From NCBI RefSeq assembly GCF_000379685.1, contig NZ_KB903249.1, forward strand, positions 1 through 64,000: a stretch of 64,000 nt of DNA, written 5' to 3'. A model generated the notes under the pieces. It did not search any database, was not told the DNA's origin, and was given only the letters and a program-made list of their open reading frames with translations. Position numbers and translations under genes: made by a program. The stretch is from Catelliglobosispora koreensis DSM 44566. GTDB taxonomy: Bacteria; Actinomycetota; Actinomycetes; Mycobacteriales; Micromonosporaceae. Each line of letters starts with the position of its first letter. Position 1 is the first letter of the stretch. Positions 39,690-48,207 of the stretch are shown piece by piece.

Positions 39690-40873
39690 ACCGCGTCATT
39701 GTGCCTGTCCCTGGCAAGGTGCGGAATATCAGCGCTCGCGGCACGGTGCGTGGGAAGCCATAACGCGGCCGCGCCGATCGTGGCGAGGATGGCGAGCATG
39801 AGGAGCAGCGCCGGCACCGAGAGGGTCAGCTCAGCGAAGGACTGATTGCGCATGACGTGCTGCATCGCGCTGCCGAGCACGAGACCGGCCGCGAGCCCAA
39901 GAGTGCTGGCACACGCCGCTATCAGGACGTTCTCGCGTCTGACGGTCCGCAGGACGAACGGGCGGGACGCGCCAACGGACCGCATCACCTCGATGTCCCG
40001 GCCACGGTCCACTCCGGACAATACGAATGTTCTCGCCACGTCGAACACGGCGACCGCGAGCACGAGGCCGAGCAGCGTGCCACTGGCCGCGAACGCGCAC
40101 ACCAGGCAGATGCCTGTGATCAGTGAGGAGGCCGTCATGGCGGTCCGTCTCGGGTGCCGCAACGCCTCGCGAACGGCCAGCCGGTAAACCGGGCCGCCGT
40201 AAACACCGAGAATCCAGCCGACGGGCCGTAGCACCAGCATCGAAAGAACGGGTGCGGCCAGGATCACCCCGAGCCAGATCAGCAGCACTCCGGCTAAGCT
40301 CACGGCTCTGTCCAAGGTAGACAGATAGCCGCCCGGATGTGCTAGCACTCCAGCGATCCCGGCCGCGGTCACGGCAGCCCCGATGACGGCCGCGACCTGC
40401 GTCCGTGCCTCTGGTTCCTTGTGCCGCAACGTTTCTGTGGTGGGGCGCGTCATCACGCGCCAGGAGGCGATCACAGCGGTGCCCATCGTGACGGCCAAAC
40501 CCATCACGACGGCGACCGGGATCGCGGGCCACTCCTCGCGCCCAAATCCGCCTGAGGTGGCCACGAGCAGGCTCAGGAGAGTACCGGCTAAGGATCCGAG
40601 ACCACCCACCCAGAAGGAACGGAAGATGATGTCCCGGCTGAGGGCGCGCTTGGTCGCGCCAACCGCGCGATAGAGCGCCAGCACCTCGGCGTGATGACGC
40701 ACGCGCATCGTCACGGTGTTGACGATGAGGGCGACACCCGCTGGCAACGCGATCGCTACTACCGTCAGCGATCCTGATACCAGCCAGGCACCCGAAACCA
40801 GGCTGACGGCGAGAATGACCGCGGTGAGGGAAATCAGTGCTCCCGCACGGGAGTGACTGGTGAGCCCCCGCAT
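39686..40873 (-). CDS. Compact FtsX-like ABC transporter permease
   Basis: A 395-residue permease. It contains parts of two FtsX cores: the first with HHAEVLALYRAVGATKRALSRDIIF and GLGSLAGTLLSLLVA, the second with ALRHPRRTAMTASSLITGI, VDRGRDIEVMRSVGASRPFVLRTVRREN and a final helix pair. Actinobacterial MacB/FtsX-type permeases of this architecture are usually twice as long because of large extracellular domains; these are missing here, leaving about eight to ten helices. ATG 40873 shares its A with the ATPase stop (TGATG). It would act with the upstream ATPase in extrusion or mechanotransmission. Confidence 0.85.
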   Translation of the reverse strand: MRGLTSHSRAGALISLTAVILAVSLVSGAWLVSGSLTVVAIALPAGVALIVNTVTMRVRHHAEVLALYRAVGATKRALSRDIIFRSFWVGGLGSLAGTLLSLLVATSGGFGREEWPAIPVAVVMGLAVTMGTAVIASWRVMTRPTTETLRHKEPEARTQVAAVIGAAVTAAGIAGVLAHPGGYLSTLDRAVSLAGVLLIWLGVILAAPVLSMLVLRPVGWILGVYGGPVYRLAVREALRHPRRTAMTASSLITGICLVCAFAASGTLLGLVLAVAVFDVARTFVLSGVDRGRDIEVMRSVGASRPFVLRTVRRENVLIAACASTLGLAAGLVLGSAMQHVMRNQSFAELTLSVPALLLMLAILATIGAAALWLPTHRAASADIPHLARDRHNDAV

Positions 40874-41637
40874 CACCAGCCACTCCCGTCGCGCATCCGC
40901 CTGCGGCGGGCGAGCGCCTTCATCCGCTCGCCGATACCCTCAGCCGTCGGGGAGCGCAGCTCTGTGGCCACCTGGCCGGATTCGAAAAAGACGACCCGGT
41001 CTGCCCGGGCCGCCACGACCGGGTCATGAGTCACCATGACAACGGTCTGATGAAGTTCGTCAACGCTGTGCCGCAACAACTCGATCACATCAGCCGATCC
41101 GTGTGGATCGAGGGCGGCCGTGGGCTCGTCGGCGAAAACGACGTCTGGTTTGAGCATCAGTGCCCGCGCGGTCGCGACGCGCTGCCGCTGACCGCCAGAA
41201 AGCTTGCCCGGCAAGCGCATCAGCTTGTCGCGCAGGCCAACCGCGTCCACGACCCGGTCGGCGAAGTCCTGATCCGGGTGACGGCCAGCCAATTCGAACG
41301 GCAGCATGATGTTTTCGGCGACCGTGAGCGTCGGCAACAGGTTGTAGGACTGGAAGATGAAGCCGATGCGGTCCCGGCGGATGCGGCTCAGCGATTCGTC
41401 ATCGAGCCCGGTCAGCTTGTCGCCGCCCAGCCAGATCCGGCCGCTCGTCGGCTTTTCCAGCCCGGCGATGCAGTGCAGCAGCGTAGACTTCCCGGCTGCG
41501 GGAGGGCCCATGACCGCCGTCAGCTCTCCGCGCTCAAACGTGACGTCGATATTATCGAGGACCACGGTCCGGCCGCTGCCCTCGCCGTAGGCCTTGGACA
41601 GGCGGGATGCCTTGACGGCTGCTGACTTGTCGCTCAT
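40873..41637 (-). CDS. ABC transporter ATPase (LolD/MacB type)
   Basis: A 254-residue ATPase. Walker A GPPAAGKST (Ala-Ala in place of the usual Gly/Ser-Gly), signature LSGGQRQRVATARAL, Walker B VVFADEPTAALD and the LolD-type QSYNLLPTLTVAENIMLPFELAG segment are all visible. It powers the compact FtsX permease encoded next. ATG 41637 is preferred over the two upstream in-frame codons. First gene of the ABC-FtsX-DraG operon, divergent from a two-component system that could regulate it. Confidence 0.92.
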   Translation of the reverse strand: MSDKSAAVKASRLSKAYGEGSGRTVVLDNIDVTFERGELTAVMGPPAAGKSTLLHCIAGLEKPTSGRIWLGGDKLTGLDDESLSRIRRDRIGFIFQSYNLLPTLTVAENIMLPFELAGRHPDQDFADRVVDAVGLRDKLMRLPGKLSGGQRQRVATARALMLKPDVVFADEPTAALDPHGSADVIELLRHSVDELHQTVVMVTHDPVVAARADRVVFFESGQVATELRSPTAEGIGERMKALARRRRMRDGSGW

Positions 41638-41709
41638 GAGAAGCAAGGTTTACTGAAAGCCAGGGCGATCTCGTAGGCGATTGTTGATTTCCACCCCCTA
41701 CTTTCGTCT

Positions 41710-41715
41710 TAGGCT
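41710..41715 (+). promoter_or_regulatory. -10 box TAGGCT, predicted leaderless start at GTG 41723
   Basis: TAGGCT, 7 nt, GTG 41723. That GTG is out of frame with the kinase that follows, suggesting a frameshift in the kinase N terminus. Confidence 0.45.
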
Positions 41716-41777
41716 CAGGGCTGTGAGCTGGAACTTCAGGCGATTCGACGCGCTGGCGTACACCGCCGATCTTCTTC

Positions 41778-42719
41778 GTGGCCGCGATTGGCTGGCTGGC
41801 CTGCGGGATGTGGGCGGCGGTCGCGGTGGCGAGCTATTACGCGGGACTGCGCTGCGACCGGGTGCGGGCCATCATCTACCTAACGCTTGCCCCACTTCTC
41901 ATGGCGGTCGTCGCCCTCGGCGCCAGTGAGCGGGCCGGGCACGCGTGGCGTGGTGCCGTGGTGTGGGTGCTGACCGAGATCGGCATGCTTGTCTTGCTGC
42001 CGTTCATCTACGGCCGCTGGGTGCGTGGGCGCCGGCAGCAACAGGTTGAGCTGCAAGAGTTCCGTGCGGTTCAAGCGCGCGAGACTGAGCGCACGAGGAT
42101 CGCCCGCGAGATGCATGACGTTGTCGCGCACCGGGTTTCGCTCGTGGTGCTGCACGCGGGAGCGCTGGAGATCGGGGCACGCGATGACCGGACCGTTCTC
42201 ACGGCTGGGCTCATCCGCACGGCTGGCCGCCGGGCGCTAACCGAGCTGCGCCTAGTGCTCGGGGCGCTGCGCGGACCGGCCGAGCGTGAACCGTTGCCGT
42301 CGATAGCCGACATCCCGCAACTTGTCGCGCGCACGCGGGCGGCTGGCCTTGCGGTGACGCTGGACATCGGCTTCGAAGCTCCTCAGGGAACGTCAGCGGT
42401 GCAGCGTACGGCTTTTCGGGTCGTGCAGGAGGCACTGACCAATGTGGTCAAACACGCGCTAGGGGCGAGCACCGTGGTTTCCCTTGCCTGCACGGGAAAT
42501 TGCCTTGTCGTCGAAGTACGCAACGAACCGCCGCCGCAACCTCAAGCCGAAGCGATGCCTAGTTCTGGCCTTGGCCTGATTGGCATCAGTGAACGCGTCA
42601 AAGTGCTTGATGGGCGGTTCCATGCCGGAGCCACACCACAGGGCGGGTTCCTGGTGCGAGCCGAAATACCGTTGAAAGCCACTGGAAGGACAGAACATGA
42701 TCCGGGTGCTGATCGTTGA
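41778..42719 (+). CDS. NarL-type sensor histidine kinase, probable N-terminal frameshift
   Basis: A 313-residue kinase from GTG 41778. N-terminal hydrophobic helices (VAAIGWLACGMWAAVAVASYYA and two more) are followed by HisKA_3 with the phospho-acceptor in TRIAREMHDVVAHRVS, and a HATPase domain with VVQEALTNVVKHA and GLGLIGISERV. The promoter points to GTG 41723, whose frame (MSWNFRRFDALAYTAD) joins the kinase frame only if one base near 41770 is removed; the reading TAIFFVAAIGW would then be continuous. Overlaps the regulator gene by 23 bp. Divergent from the ABC-FtsX operon, which such kinases often control. Confidence 0.88.
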   Translation: MAAIGWLACGMWAAVAVASYYAGLRCDRVRAIIYLTLAPLLMAVVALGASERAGHAWRGAVVWVLTEIGMLVLLPFIYGRWVRGRRQQQVELQEFRAVQARETERTRIAREMHDVVAHRVSLVVLHAGALEIGARDDRTVLTAGLIRTAGRRALTELRLVLGALRGPAEREPLPSIADIPQLVARTRAAGLAVTLDIGFEAPQGTSAVQRTAFRVVQEALTNVVKHALGASTVVSLACTGNCLVVEVRNEPPPQPQAEAMPSSGLGLIGISERVKVLDGRFHAGATPQGGFLVRAEIPLKATGRTEHDPGADR

Positions 42720-43344
42720 CGACGAGATGCTGGTGCGATCGGGGCTGCGGCTCATCCTGGCTGAGGCCGGCGACATGGTCATCGCCGCGGAAGCCCGCGA
42801 CGGTGCCGAAGCCGTTAGCGCGGCCCGGCTTCACCCGGTCGACGTGGTGCTGATGGATGTGCGGATGCCGGGCATGGACGGGCTCACCGCGGCGGCCAAA
42901 CTGCATGACCTGCCGCATCCGCCGAAGGTCATCATGCTGACCACGTTTGACGAAGACGAATATGTTCAGGCGGCGCTGCGGGCGGGCGCGGTCGGGTTCC
43001 TGCTTAAGGACACCCCGCCGCGTGATCTGATCGAAGCCGTCCGGACCGTCGCCGACGGCAATGCCATGCTCGCGCCCTCGATCACGCGACGGCTCATCAG
43101 CTCGTTCGCCGAGATCACGCCGTCGCACGCCAACGACGCGCGCGCCCGGCTGGCCATCCTGACCGAACGCGAACGCGACGTGATGGTTGCGGTGGCCAAT
43201 GGAATGTCCAATGCCGAGATCGCCCGCAAACTCGCCATGGCTGAATCCACCGTCAGAGCCCACGTCTCCAAGTCGCTCAGCAAACTTGGCATGACCAACC
43301 GGGTGCAGGCCGCGATCCTGGTGCATGACGCTCATCTGGTCTGA
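42697..43344 (+). CDS. NarL/LuxR-type response regulator
   Basis: A 215-residue regulator: receiver domain with phospho-acceptor Asp in VDVVLMDVRMPGMDG (about residue 54) and switch Lys in LLKDTPP, and a LuxR HTH with LTERERDVMVAVANGMSNAEIARKL and STVRAHVSKSLSKLGM. Partner of the kinase encoded just before. Likely controls the adjacent ABC-FtsX operon (inference from position). Confidence 0.93.
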   Translation: MIRVLIVDDEMLVRSGLRLILAEAGDMVIAAEARDGAEAVSAARLHPVDVVLMDVRMPGMDGLTAAAKLHDLPHPPKVIMLTTFDEDEYVQAALRAGAVGFLLKDTPPRDLIEAVRTVADGNAMLAPSITRRLISSFAEITPSHANDARARLAILTERERDVMVAVANGMSNAEIARKLAMAESTVRAHVSKSLSKLGMTNRVQAAILVHDAHLV

Positions 43345-43363
43345 CGGGTACGCTGCGGGGATC

Positions 43364-43930
43364 ATGGAGCAGCTAGCAGGAACGGTGGCCGCGGCCGTTG
43401 GGCTGTTCGCGGGCACTAACGTCGATGACCTGCTGGTGCTTACTCTCTTGTTCCTGTCCGCGCGGGCGACCGGGGTGCCCAAGACGTGGCAGATCTGGGC
43501 GGGCCAGTACGCGGGCATCGCCCTGCTGGTGGCCTTTTCGGCGTTAGCGGCGTTCGGCCTGACCCTCGTCCCGGACGACAAGGTGCGCTTCCTCGGCTTG
43601 ATCCCGCTCGGGCTCGGGTTATGGACGCTGTTCAAACGTCATCGCGACGAGGACACGCCGGTTGCCGCCCGGACGGCTCGTGCGATCGCGGCCGTGACTG
43701 TCGCGAATGGAGCCGACAACATCGCCGTCTACACGCCGGTGTTTCGCGCCATCAGCGTCGAGGCGAGCCTTGTCACCATTAGTGTTTTCGCCCTCCTGGT
43801 GGCCGTCTGGGTCCTGGCTGGATCGTGGCTGGGATCGCACCCCAGAATGGTGAAGTTTGTCCGGAGCCATGGACATTGGGCGGTTCCCGGAGTATTCATC
43901 GTGATCGGTATAGTCATTCTGCTGGGCTGA
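43364..43930 (+). CDS. Cadmium resistance transporter family protein (CadD-like)
   Basis: A 188-residue membrane protein of the LysE-like CadD family: GLFAGTNVDDLLVLTLLFL at the N terminus and AVTVANGADNIAVYTPVF in the middle are the paired family motifs with acidic residues in the membrane. About five helices. May export Cd2+ or another cation; substrate unproven. ATG 43364 is chosen over a longer frame that overlaps the regulator; TACGCT is 9 nt upstream. Confidence 0.88.
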   Translation: MEQLAGTVAAAVGLFAGTNVDDLLVLTLLFLSARATGVPKTWQIWAGQYAGIALLVAFSALAAFGLTLVPDDKVRFLGLIPLGLGLWTLFKRHRDEDTPVAARTARAIAAVTVANGADNIAVYTPVFRAISVEASLVTISVFALLVAVWVLAGSWLGSHPRMVKFVRSHGHWAVPGVFIVIGIVILLG

Positions 43931-43975
43931 CTATGCCAAGCAGATCCACGCGAAAACTGGTGCGGAAGGACTAGC

Positions 43976-44278
43976 GTGGCAGACGATCAGCTGGAAGCGG
44001 TGGCACAGCTGTGGGAAGAGCACCTTAAAGCGGTGTTTCCCACGCGGTGGCATGGGCTGAGCAGCGGAAAAGTAGATCTGGTAACCCTCGATGCCGACAT
44101 CGGGGGTTGTGTCACCACGTGGCTGGAAAACTTCGGCCGCCTCGACGCGAGCAGGCAGCGCGTCATCCGGACGCGCATAGCCGACCTCGACCGGATGCGC
44201 ACCGGACTCGACGACGCCACTGAGTTGGCCTATTGCGATCGCTTGCGCGCCATGGCCATCGCCATCAGCCGCCGCTAA
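43976..44278 (+). CDS. Small protein of unknown function
   Basis: A 100-residue soluble protein. GTG 43976 follows GGAAGGA (43964-43970) by 5 nt, a good ribosome site. Contains LWEEHLKAVFPTRWHG and a C-terminal helical half (RTRIADLDRMRTGLDDATELAYCDRL). No family recognised. Its end overlaps the convergent hydrolase by 14 bp. Confidence 0.65.
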   Translation: MADDQLEAVAQLWEEHLKAVFPTRWHGLSSGKVDLVTLDADIGGCVTTWLENFGRLDASRQRVIRTRIADLDRMRTGLDDATELAYCDRLRAMAIAISRR

Positions 44279-45434
44279 AGATCACCGCGGGGATGGGTGT
44301 CGCGGCGGCGATGGGGATGGCGACCAGTAACGCGCCCGCCAATGGGGCGAGCCAAGGGGGTGATTCGTCTGTCGTGAGTAGACGGATCCACGTGGCGTTC
44401 CAAGCGAGCAGGACGAAAAGCAGCGGCATGATGAGCAGAAAGAAGCCGGGCGCCAGCCCGGCGAGCGCGAGAACGGTCAGCAAGACCAGGCCCGCCGCGC
44501 CATAACCGGTGTAGCGCCAGACGTTCTTGCGGGCAGCCAAATGTAGGCCATAACAAGCGGCGAAGCTGAAGAGCACGGCGACCGGCAACAGCAGCCAGCG
44601 CCACCCAGTGAGCAGCACGTTGGTCAGGCTCAAGTGGACCGGCACGGCCACGGCCGCCAGTGAGTACGGGAAGATCAGATAAGGCGACTTGGGCAGGACG
44701 GTGAGCCCTGCGGTGAACGCCAGCGCGAGCAAAGTGCCGTAGATAAGCCTGTTCCACGGCGCCGGATCGGCGGGCTGCGCGCCAAACACGGTCGCGAAGA
44801 ATTCACCCGTCAGACGATGTGCCTCCGGACTGAACAGAATCGTGAAGTGATCGGATAGCGGGACCAGCCGCACCCCTTCGTGGTGAAAACCAGACGGCTC
44901 CAGTGATCCGGCGAGCATGAGCAGGGACGGCGACGCAGGCGCGGGGGTGGGCAATGACAACGTCACCACGGCGTGCAGGCGCGGCCGCTGCTCGGCATAA
45001 CGGACCACCGCGTCAGCACCCATCGAGTGGCCGAGCAAACCGATGCGTCCTAACGGGACGCCCAGGGTGCGCAGGTGGCTCACGGCGACGGCGAGATCTT
45101 GCTGAAGCCTGCGGGACGGGTCCAAAGGCAGGGGATAGAGGTTGGTTCCGTGCCCGGAGAAGTCCAGCGACACGACCAGAAAGCCCTGCCGCGCCAGCGT
45201 TTGCGCATAGGGCCGCATCATCGCCGCCGATCCGCCGAACCCGTGCGCGATGACGATGCCGGATCGGCGCTCGGGCAAGCGGGGATCGCGCAGCACCTCG
45301 AGCGGCACTCCATCCACGACGGTGGACGTCTGCGCCAGTCCGGAGCCCTCCCGGATCAGGCCGGCTGTCCCGGCCGTGAACAGGCAAAGGGCGATCAGCG
45401 CGGTGAGGGGCCGCAGATTCCGCATGGGAAACAT
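44265..45434 (-). CDS. Membrane-anchored alpha/beta hydrolase
   Basis: A 389-residue protein with an N-terminal signal anchor (about 7-25), an alpha/beta hydrolase core (VIAHGFGGSAAMM; nucleophile elbow LLGHSMGADAVV; LSLPTPAPASP) and about five C-terminal helices from residue 230 to the end. The hydrolase core should lie outside the membrane. The nucleophile Ser is intact; the catalytic His is probably in PLSDHFTI. Substrate unknown. ATG 45434 chosen; ATG 45425 is also possible. Confidence 0.8.
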   Translation of the reverse strand: MFPMRNLRPLTALIALCLFTAGTAGLIREGSGLAQTSTVVDGVPLEVLRDPRLPERRSGIVIAHGFGGSAAMMRPYAQTLARQGFLVVSLDFSGHGTNLYPLPLDPSRRLQQDLAVAVSHLRTLGVPLGRIGLLGHSMGADAVVRYAEQRPRLHAVVTLSLPTPAPASPSLLMLAGSLEPSGFHHEGVRLVPLSDHFTILFSPEAHRLTGEFFATVFGAQPADPAPWNRLIYGTLLALAFTAGLTVLPKSPYLIFPYSLAAVAVPVHLSLTNVLLTGWRWLLLPVAVLFSFAACYGLHLAARKNVWRYTGYGAAGLVLLTVLALAGLAPGFFLLIMPLLFVLLAWNATWIRLLTTDESPPWLAPLAGALLVAIPIAAATPIPAVIFSGG

Positions 45435-45471
45435 CAAAGCAGACGGCGGCGGTGTGGAAAGATCTGCTGAT

Positions 45472-46467
45472 GTGGCACTGATCTACGTTGGCTCTTACGG
45501 CTCGGGCATCCGCTGCTTCCGGCAGAACTTGGACACGGGCGAGCTGACCGTCGCCCATCCGCCGCTAGACGTGGCCGATCCGTCGTTCCTGGCTTGGCAT
45601 CCGTCGGGGGCTTACCTTTACGCGGTTTGTGAGCGGGATCCGGGCCGCATCGCCGCGGTGGCCGTGGCCGAGGACGGGTCGCTCACGCTGCTCAACACGG
45701 AACCCACCGGCGGAACGTCACCGTGCCACCTCGCGATCGACGCCGAGGGCGAATTCGCCGTCGTGGCGAACTACTCCAGCGGATCGGTGTCGGTGCACCC
45801 GGTGCGGGCCGGACAGGTCGGGGCACGGACAGATCTGGTTCAGCACACCGGAACGGGGCCCAACGCTGAGCGCCAAGAGGGTCCTCATGCGCATATGGTG
45901 AGCTTCACCAAGTACCCGCGAATGGTGCTGGTGACCGACCTTGGCACGGACCAGATCATGACCTATCGGCTTGAACCCGAGGGCACCTTGACCCAGATGG
46001 GGTCGGCGGCGATGACGCCGGGAAGCGGGCCGCGGCACATGGCACACCACGAAAGCGGGCGCCTCTATATCGACGGCGAGCTGGACACGATGGTCGATAT
46101 CTGCGAGGTGCGCGCGTCCGGCGCGATGATCCGGTCCGTGGAGCGGCATTCGGCGATGGTGGGCGAGGTGCCCAGTGGCAACCTCCCGAGCCACCTTGAG
46201 CTGCATGGCAAACACCTCTACGTCGCCAACCGTGGGGCAAACTGCATCAGCGTGTTCGAGACCGACCCTTGGCGTCCCGTCATAGACGTGCCCACGGGAG
46301 GCGACTGGCCGCGTCACTTCGCGATCGCGAACGGCTTTATGTACGTGGCGAACCAGAACAGTGGTGACATCGCGGTGTCGCGTTTGGACGGTGGCGTGCC
46401 CGGCGGTTTCCAGTTCGCGGCCGAGGTTCCGGGCGCGTCCTGTGTGCTACCAGTGCAGTCTTCCTGA
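45472..46467 (+). CDS. Lactonase family beta-propeller protein (6-phosphogluconolactonase-like)
   Basis: A 331-residue seven-bladed propeller of the YbhE/Pgl family: YVGSYGSGI at the N terminus, GGTSPCHLAID, VANYSSGSVSVHPV, and GPRHMAHH with the expected metal/ligand histidines; the HAHMVSF segment is diagnostic. Could hydrolyse 6-phosphogluconolactone in the pentose phosphate pathway, though many members act on other lactones. GTG 45472 chosen with GGAAAG (45456-45461) upstream. Overlaps the convergent PadR gene by 21 bp. Confidence 0.85.
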   Translation: MALIYVGSYGSGIRCFRQNLDTGELTVAHPPLDVADPSFLAWHPSGAYLYAVCERDPGRIAAVAVAEDGSLTLLNTEPTGGTSPCHLAIDAEGEFAVVANYSSGSVSVHPVRAGQVGARTDLVQHTGTGPNAERQEGPHAHMVSFTKYPRMVLVTDLGTDQIMTYRLEPEGTLTQMGSAAMTPGSGPRHMAHHESGRLYIDGELDTMVDICEVRASGAMIRSVERHSAMVGEVPSGNLPSHLELHGKHLYVANRGANCISVFETDPWRPVIDVPTGGDWPRHFAIANGFMYVANQNSGDIAVSRLDGGVPGGFQFAAEVPGASCVLPVQSS

Positions 46468-47004
46468 GCTGACGTCGGCGGCTAGCGCGCGGCAATAGGT
46501 GAGCTCGGTACCGGTCATCGCGCGCTGATACTCGGTTTCGACGAGAAAGAGCCGGGGCAGGAAACTTCCCGCCTCTTTCAAATCGTTGTCCAGAGCGGAC
46601 AGTTGCGCCTCCAGGAGCGTCACACGCTTGTCCAGTGCGGCGGCCACTTCGCTCGCGGCCAGCGAGGGCATGAACGCCAGCGCCGCTGGGAACTCCGGGA
46701 ACTCCCGCGCCGGCGTCGAGAACATGGTGTAGAGCCAGTCATGCAGAGTCTCGCGGCCCGTTTCGGTGATCTCGTACACCGTCCTTTCTGGACGGTTCTC
46801 GGCGCGTGCCGTTGACTGCACGGCGATGAGGCCATCGCGTACGAGACGCTCGATCGTCTGGTACACGCTGTTGCGCTGCGCGACGTTCACGACCTCATCT
46901 TTGTGCCGTTCCTTGATCAGCTGCTGCATGCGATAGGCGTGCATGGGCTCCTCGGTGAGCATCGACAACACGGCCATGGCCAGCACTGATCGGCGAGATG
47001 ACAT
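46447..47004 (-). CDS. PadR-family transcriptional regulator
   Basis: A 185-residue regulator with the PadR winged helix (LAMAVLSMLTEEPMHAYRMQQLI, then QRNSVYQTIERLVRDGLIAV and the wing ENRPERTVYEITETG) and the C-terminal Vir/coiled-coil dimer domain (LLEAQLSALDNDLKE). Divergent from an FAD monooxygenase across a palindrome, so it probably represses that gene and itself. ATG 47004 given; ATG 47016 would add MLRP. Confidence 0.9.
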   Translation of the reverse strand: MSSRRSVLAMAVLSMLTEEPMHAYRMQQLIKERHKDEVVNVAQRNSVYQTIERLVRDGLIAVQSTARAENRPERTVYEITETGRETLHDWLYTMFSTPAREFPEFPAALAFMPSLAASEVAAALDKRVTLLEAQLSALDNDLKEAGSFLPRLFLVETEYQRAMTGTELTYCRALAADVSSGRLHW

Positions 47005-47021
47005 GGGTCTCAGCATACCGT

Positions 47022-47052
47022 TTGACATATGACTAGTCATAACATGTATAGT
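47022..47052 (+). promoter_or_regulatory. Promoter and PadR operator palindrome upstream of 47059
   Basis: TTGACA (47022-47027), then the 14-bp perfect palindrome TATGACTAGTCATA (47028-47041) filling the spacer, then TATAGT (47047-47052), 6 nt before ATG 47059. Spacer of 19 bp. Repressor on the palindrome would block polymerase. Confidence 0.7.
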
Positions 47053-47058
47053 GTGAGT

Positions 47059-48207
47059 ATGACTAAGAAAGCATTGATCATCGGAGGCGGCATCGCCGGG
47101 CCGGTTACCGCGATGGCGCTGCGGAAGGCCGGCATCGAGTCAGTGGTTTACGAGGCCTATGGGCGCACGTCTGACGGTGTGGGCGCATTCCTCACCCTCG
47201 CGGTGAACGGTCTGGAAGCCCTGCGCCAGCTGGATCTGCATGACCTGGTCTGCGATCTGGGCATGGACACGCCCGGCATGCGCATGAGCAACGGCAAGGG
47301 CAAGCAACTCGTGAACTTCCCGATGTATGGCCGCACGATCGACCGCAGCGATCTTTACGTGGCGCTGCGCGATGAGGCGGTCCGCCGCGGGATCCAGATT
47401 GAGTACGGCAAACGGCTCGTCAATGCCGCTGGCGGCACCGCCTCCTTCGAGGACGGCACTTCGGCGACCGGTGATTTCATCGTGGGCGCCGATGGGCTGC
47501 GTTCAAGGGTGCGTTCCTTGATCGATCCCAACGCGCCGAAGGCTCGCCACATCGGCCTGCTCAACACCGGTGGCTACGCGCGGGGCGTTCACCTGCCGGG
47601 CAAGCCGGGCGAGGCCAACTTCATCTTCGGCAAGCGGTGCTTCTTCGGATACTTCATCCACCCGGGCGGTGACGTGTGGTGGTTCGCCAATCCACCGTCC
47701 AAAAAGGAGCCGACCACGGCCGAACTAGCCAGCGTTGACTGGCGGGCCCGGTTGCACACGCTGCTTGACGGTGACGTGGGCCCGATGCACCGAATCATCG
47801 ACGCGACCGAAAAAGTCATCCCGGGCTGGAACACCTACGACTTCCCGACCGTGCCCAAGTGGCACAACGACACCATGGTCATCGTCGGCGACGCGGCACA
47901 CGCCACTTCGCCATCGTCAGGACAAGGCGCCTCCATGGCCATCGAGGACGCCATCGTTTTAGCCAAATGCCTAAGAGACATAGGGGGTACTCCGAAAGCC
48001 TTCGCCGCGTTCGAAAAAGCCCGCCGTGAGCGGGTCGAGCGGATCGTCGCCCACGGCAAGCGCAGCGGTGATGGCAAGGCGCCAGGCCCTGTCGGGGCAC
48101 TGTTCCGTGACCTGATGATGCCTATCTTCCTGCGCCAGATGGAGAAGAAGAACTCACTGGGCTGGATGTATGAGTACCGCGTCGATTGGAACGCCGTCGC
48201 TAGCTGA
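47059..48207 (+). CDS. FAD-dependent monooxygenase under PadR control
   Basis: A 382-residue group A flavoprotein monooxygenase: GGGIAGPVTAMALRKAG (FAD loop), IVGADGLRSRVRS (DG motif) and IVGDAAHATSPSSGQGA (GD motif), followed by SMAIEDAIVLAKCLRD. The TetX-like subfamily includes enzymes that inactivate tetracyclines or rifampicin, but substrate is not inferable here. Leaderless ATG 47059. Its last 8 bp overlap the convergent kinase gene. Confidence 0.9.
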   Translation: MTKKALIIGGGIAGPVTAMALRKAGIESVVYEAYGRTSDGVGAFLTLAVNGLEALRQLDLHDLVCDLGMDTPGMRMSNGKGKQLVNFPMYGRTIDRSDLYVALRDEAVRRGIQIEYGKRLVNAAGGTASFEDGTSATGDFIVGADGLRSRVRSLIDPNAPKARHIGLLNTGGYARGVHLPGKPGEANFIFGKRCFFGYFIHPGGDVWWFANPPSKKEPTTAELASVDWRARLHTLLDGDVGPMHRIIDATEKVIPGWNTYDFPTVPKWHNDTMVIVGDAAHATSPSSGQGASMAIEDAIVLAKCLRDIGGTPKAFAAFEKARRERVERIVAHGKRSGDGKAPGPVGALFRDLMMPIFLRQMEKKNSLGWMYEYRVDWNAVAS

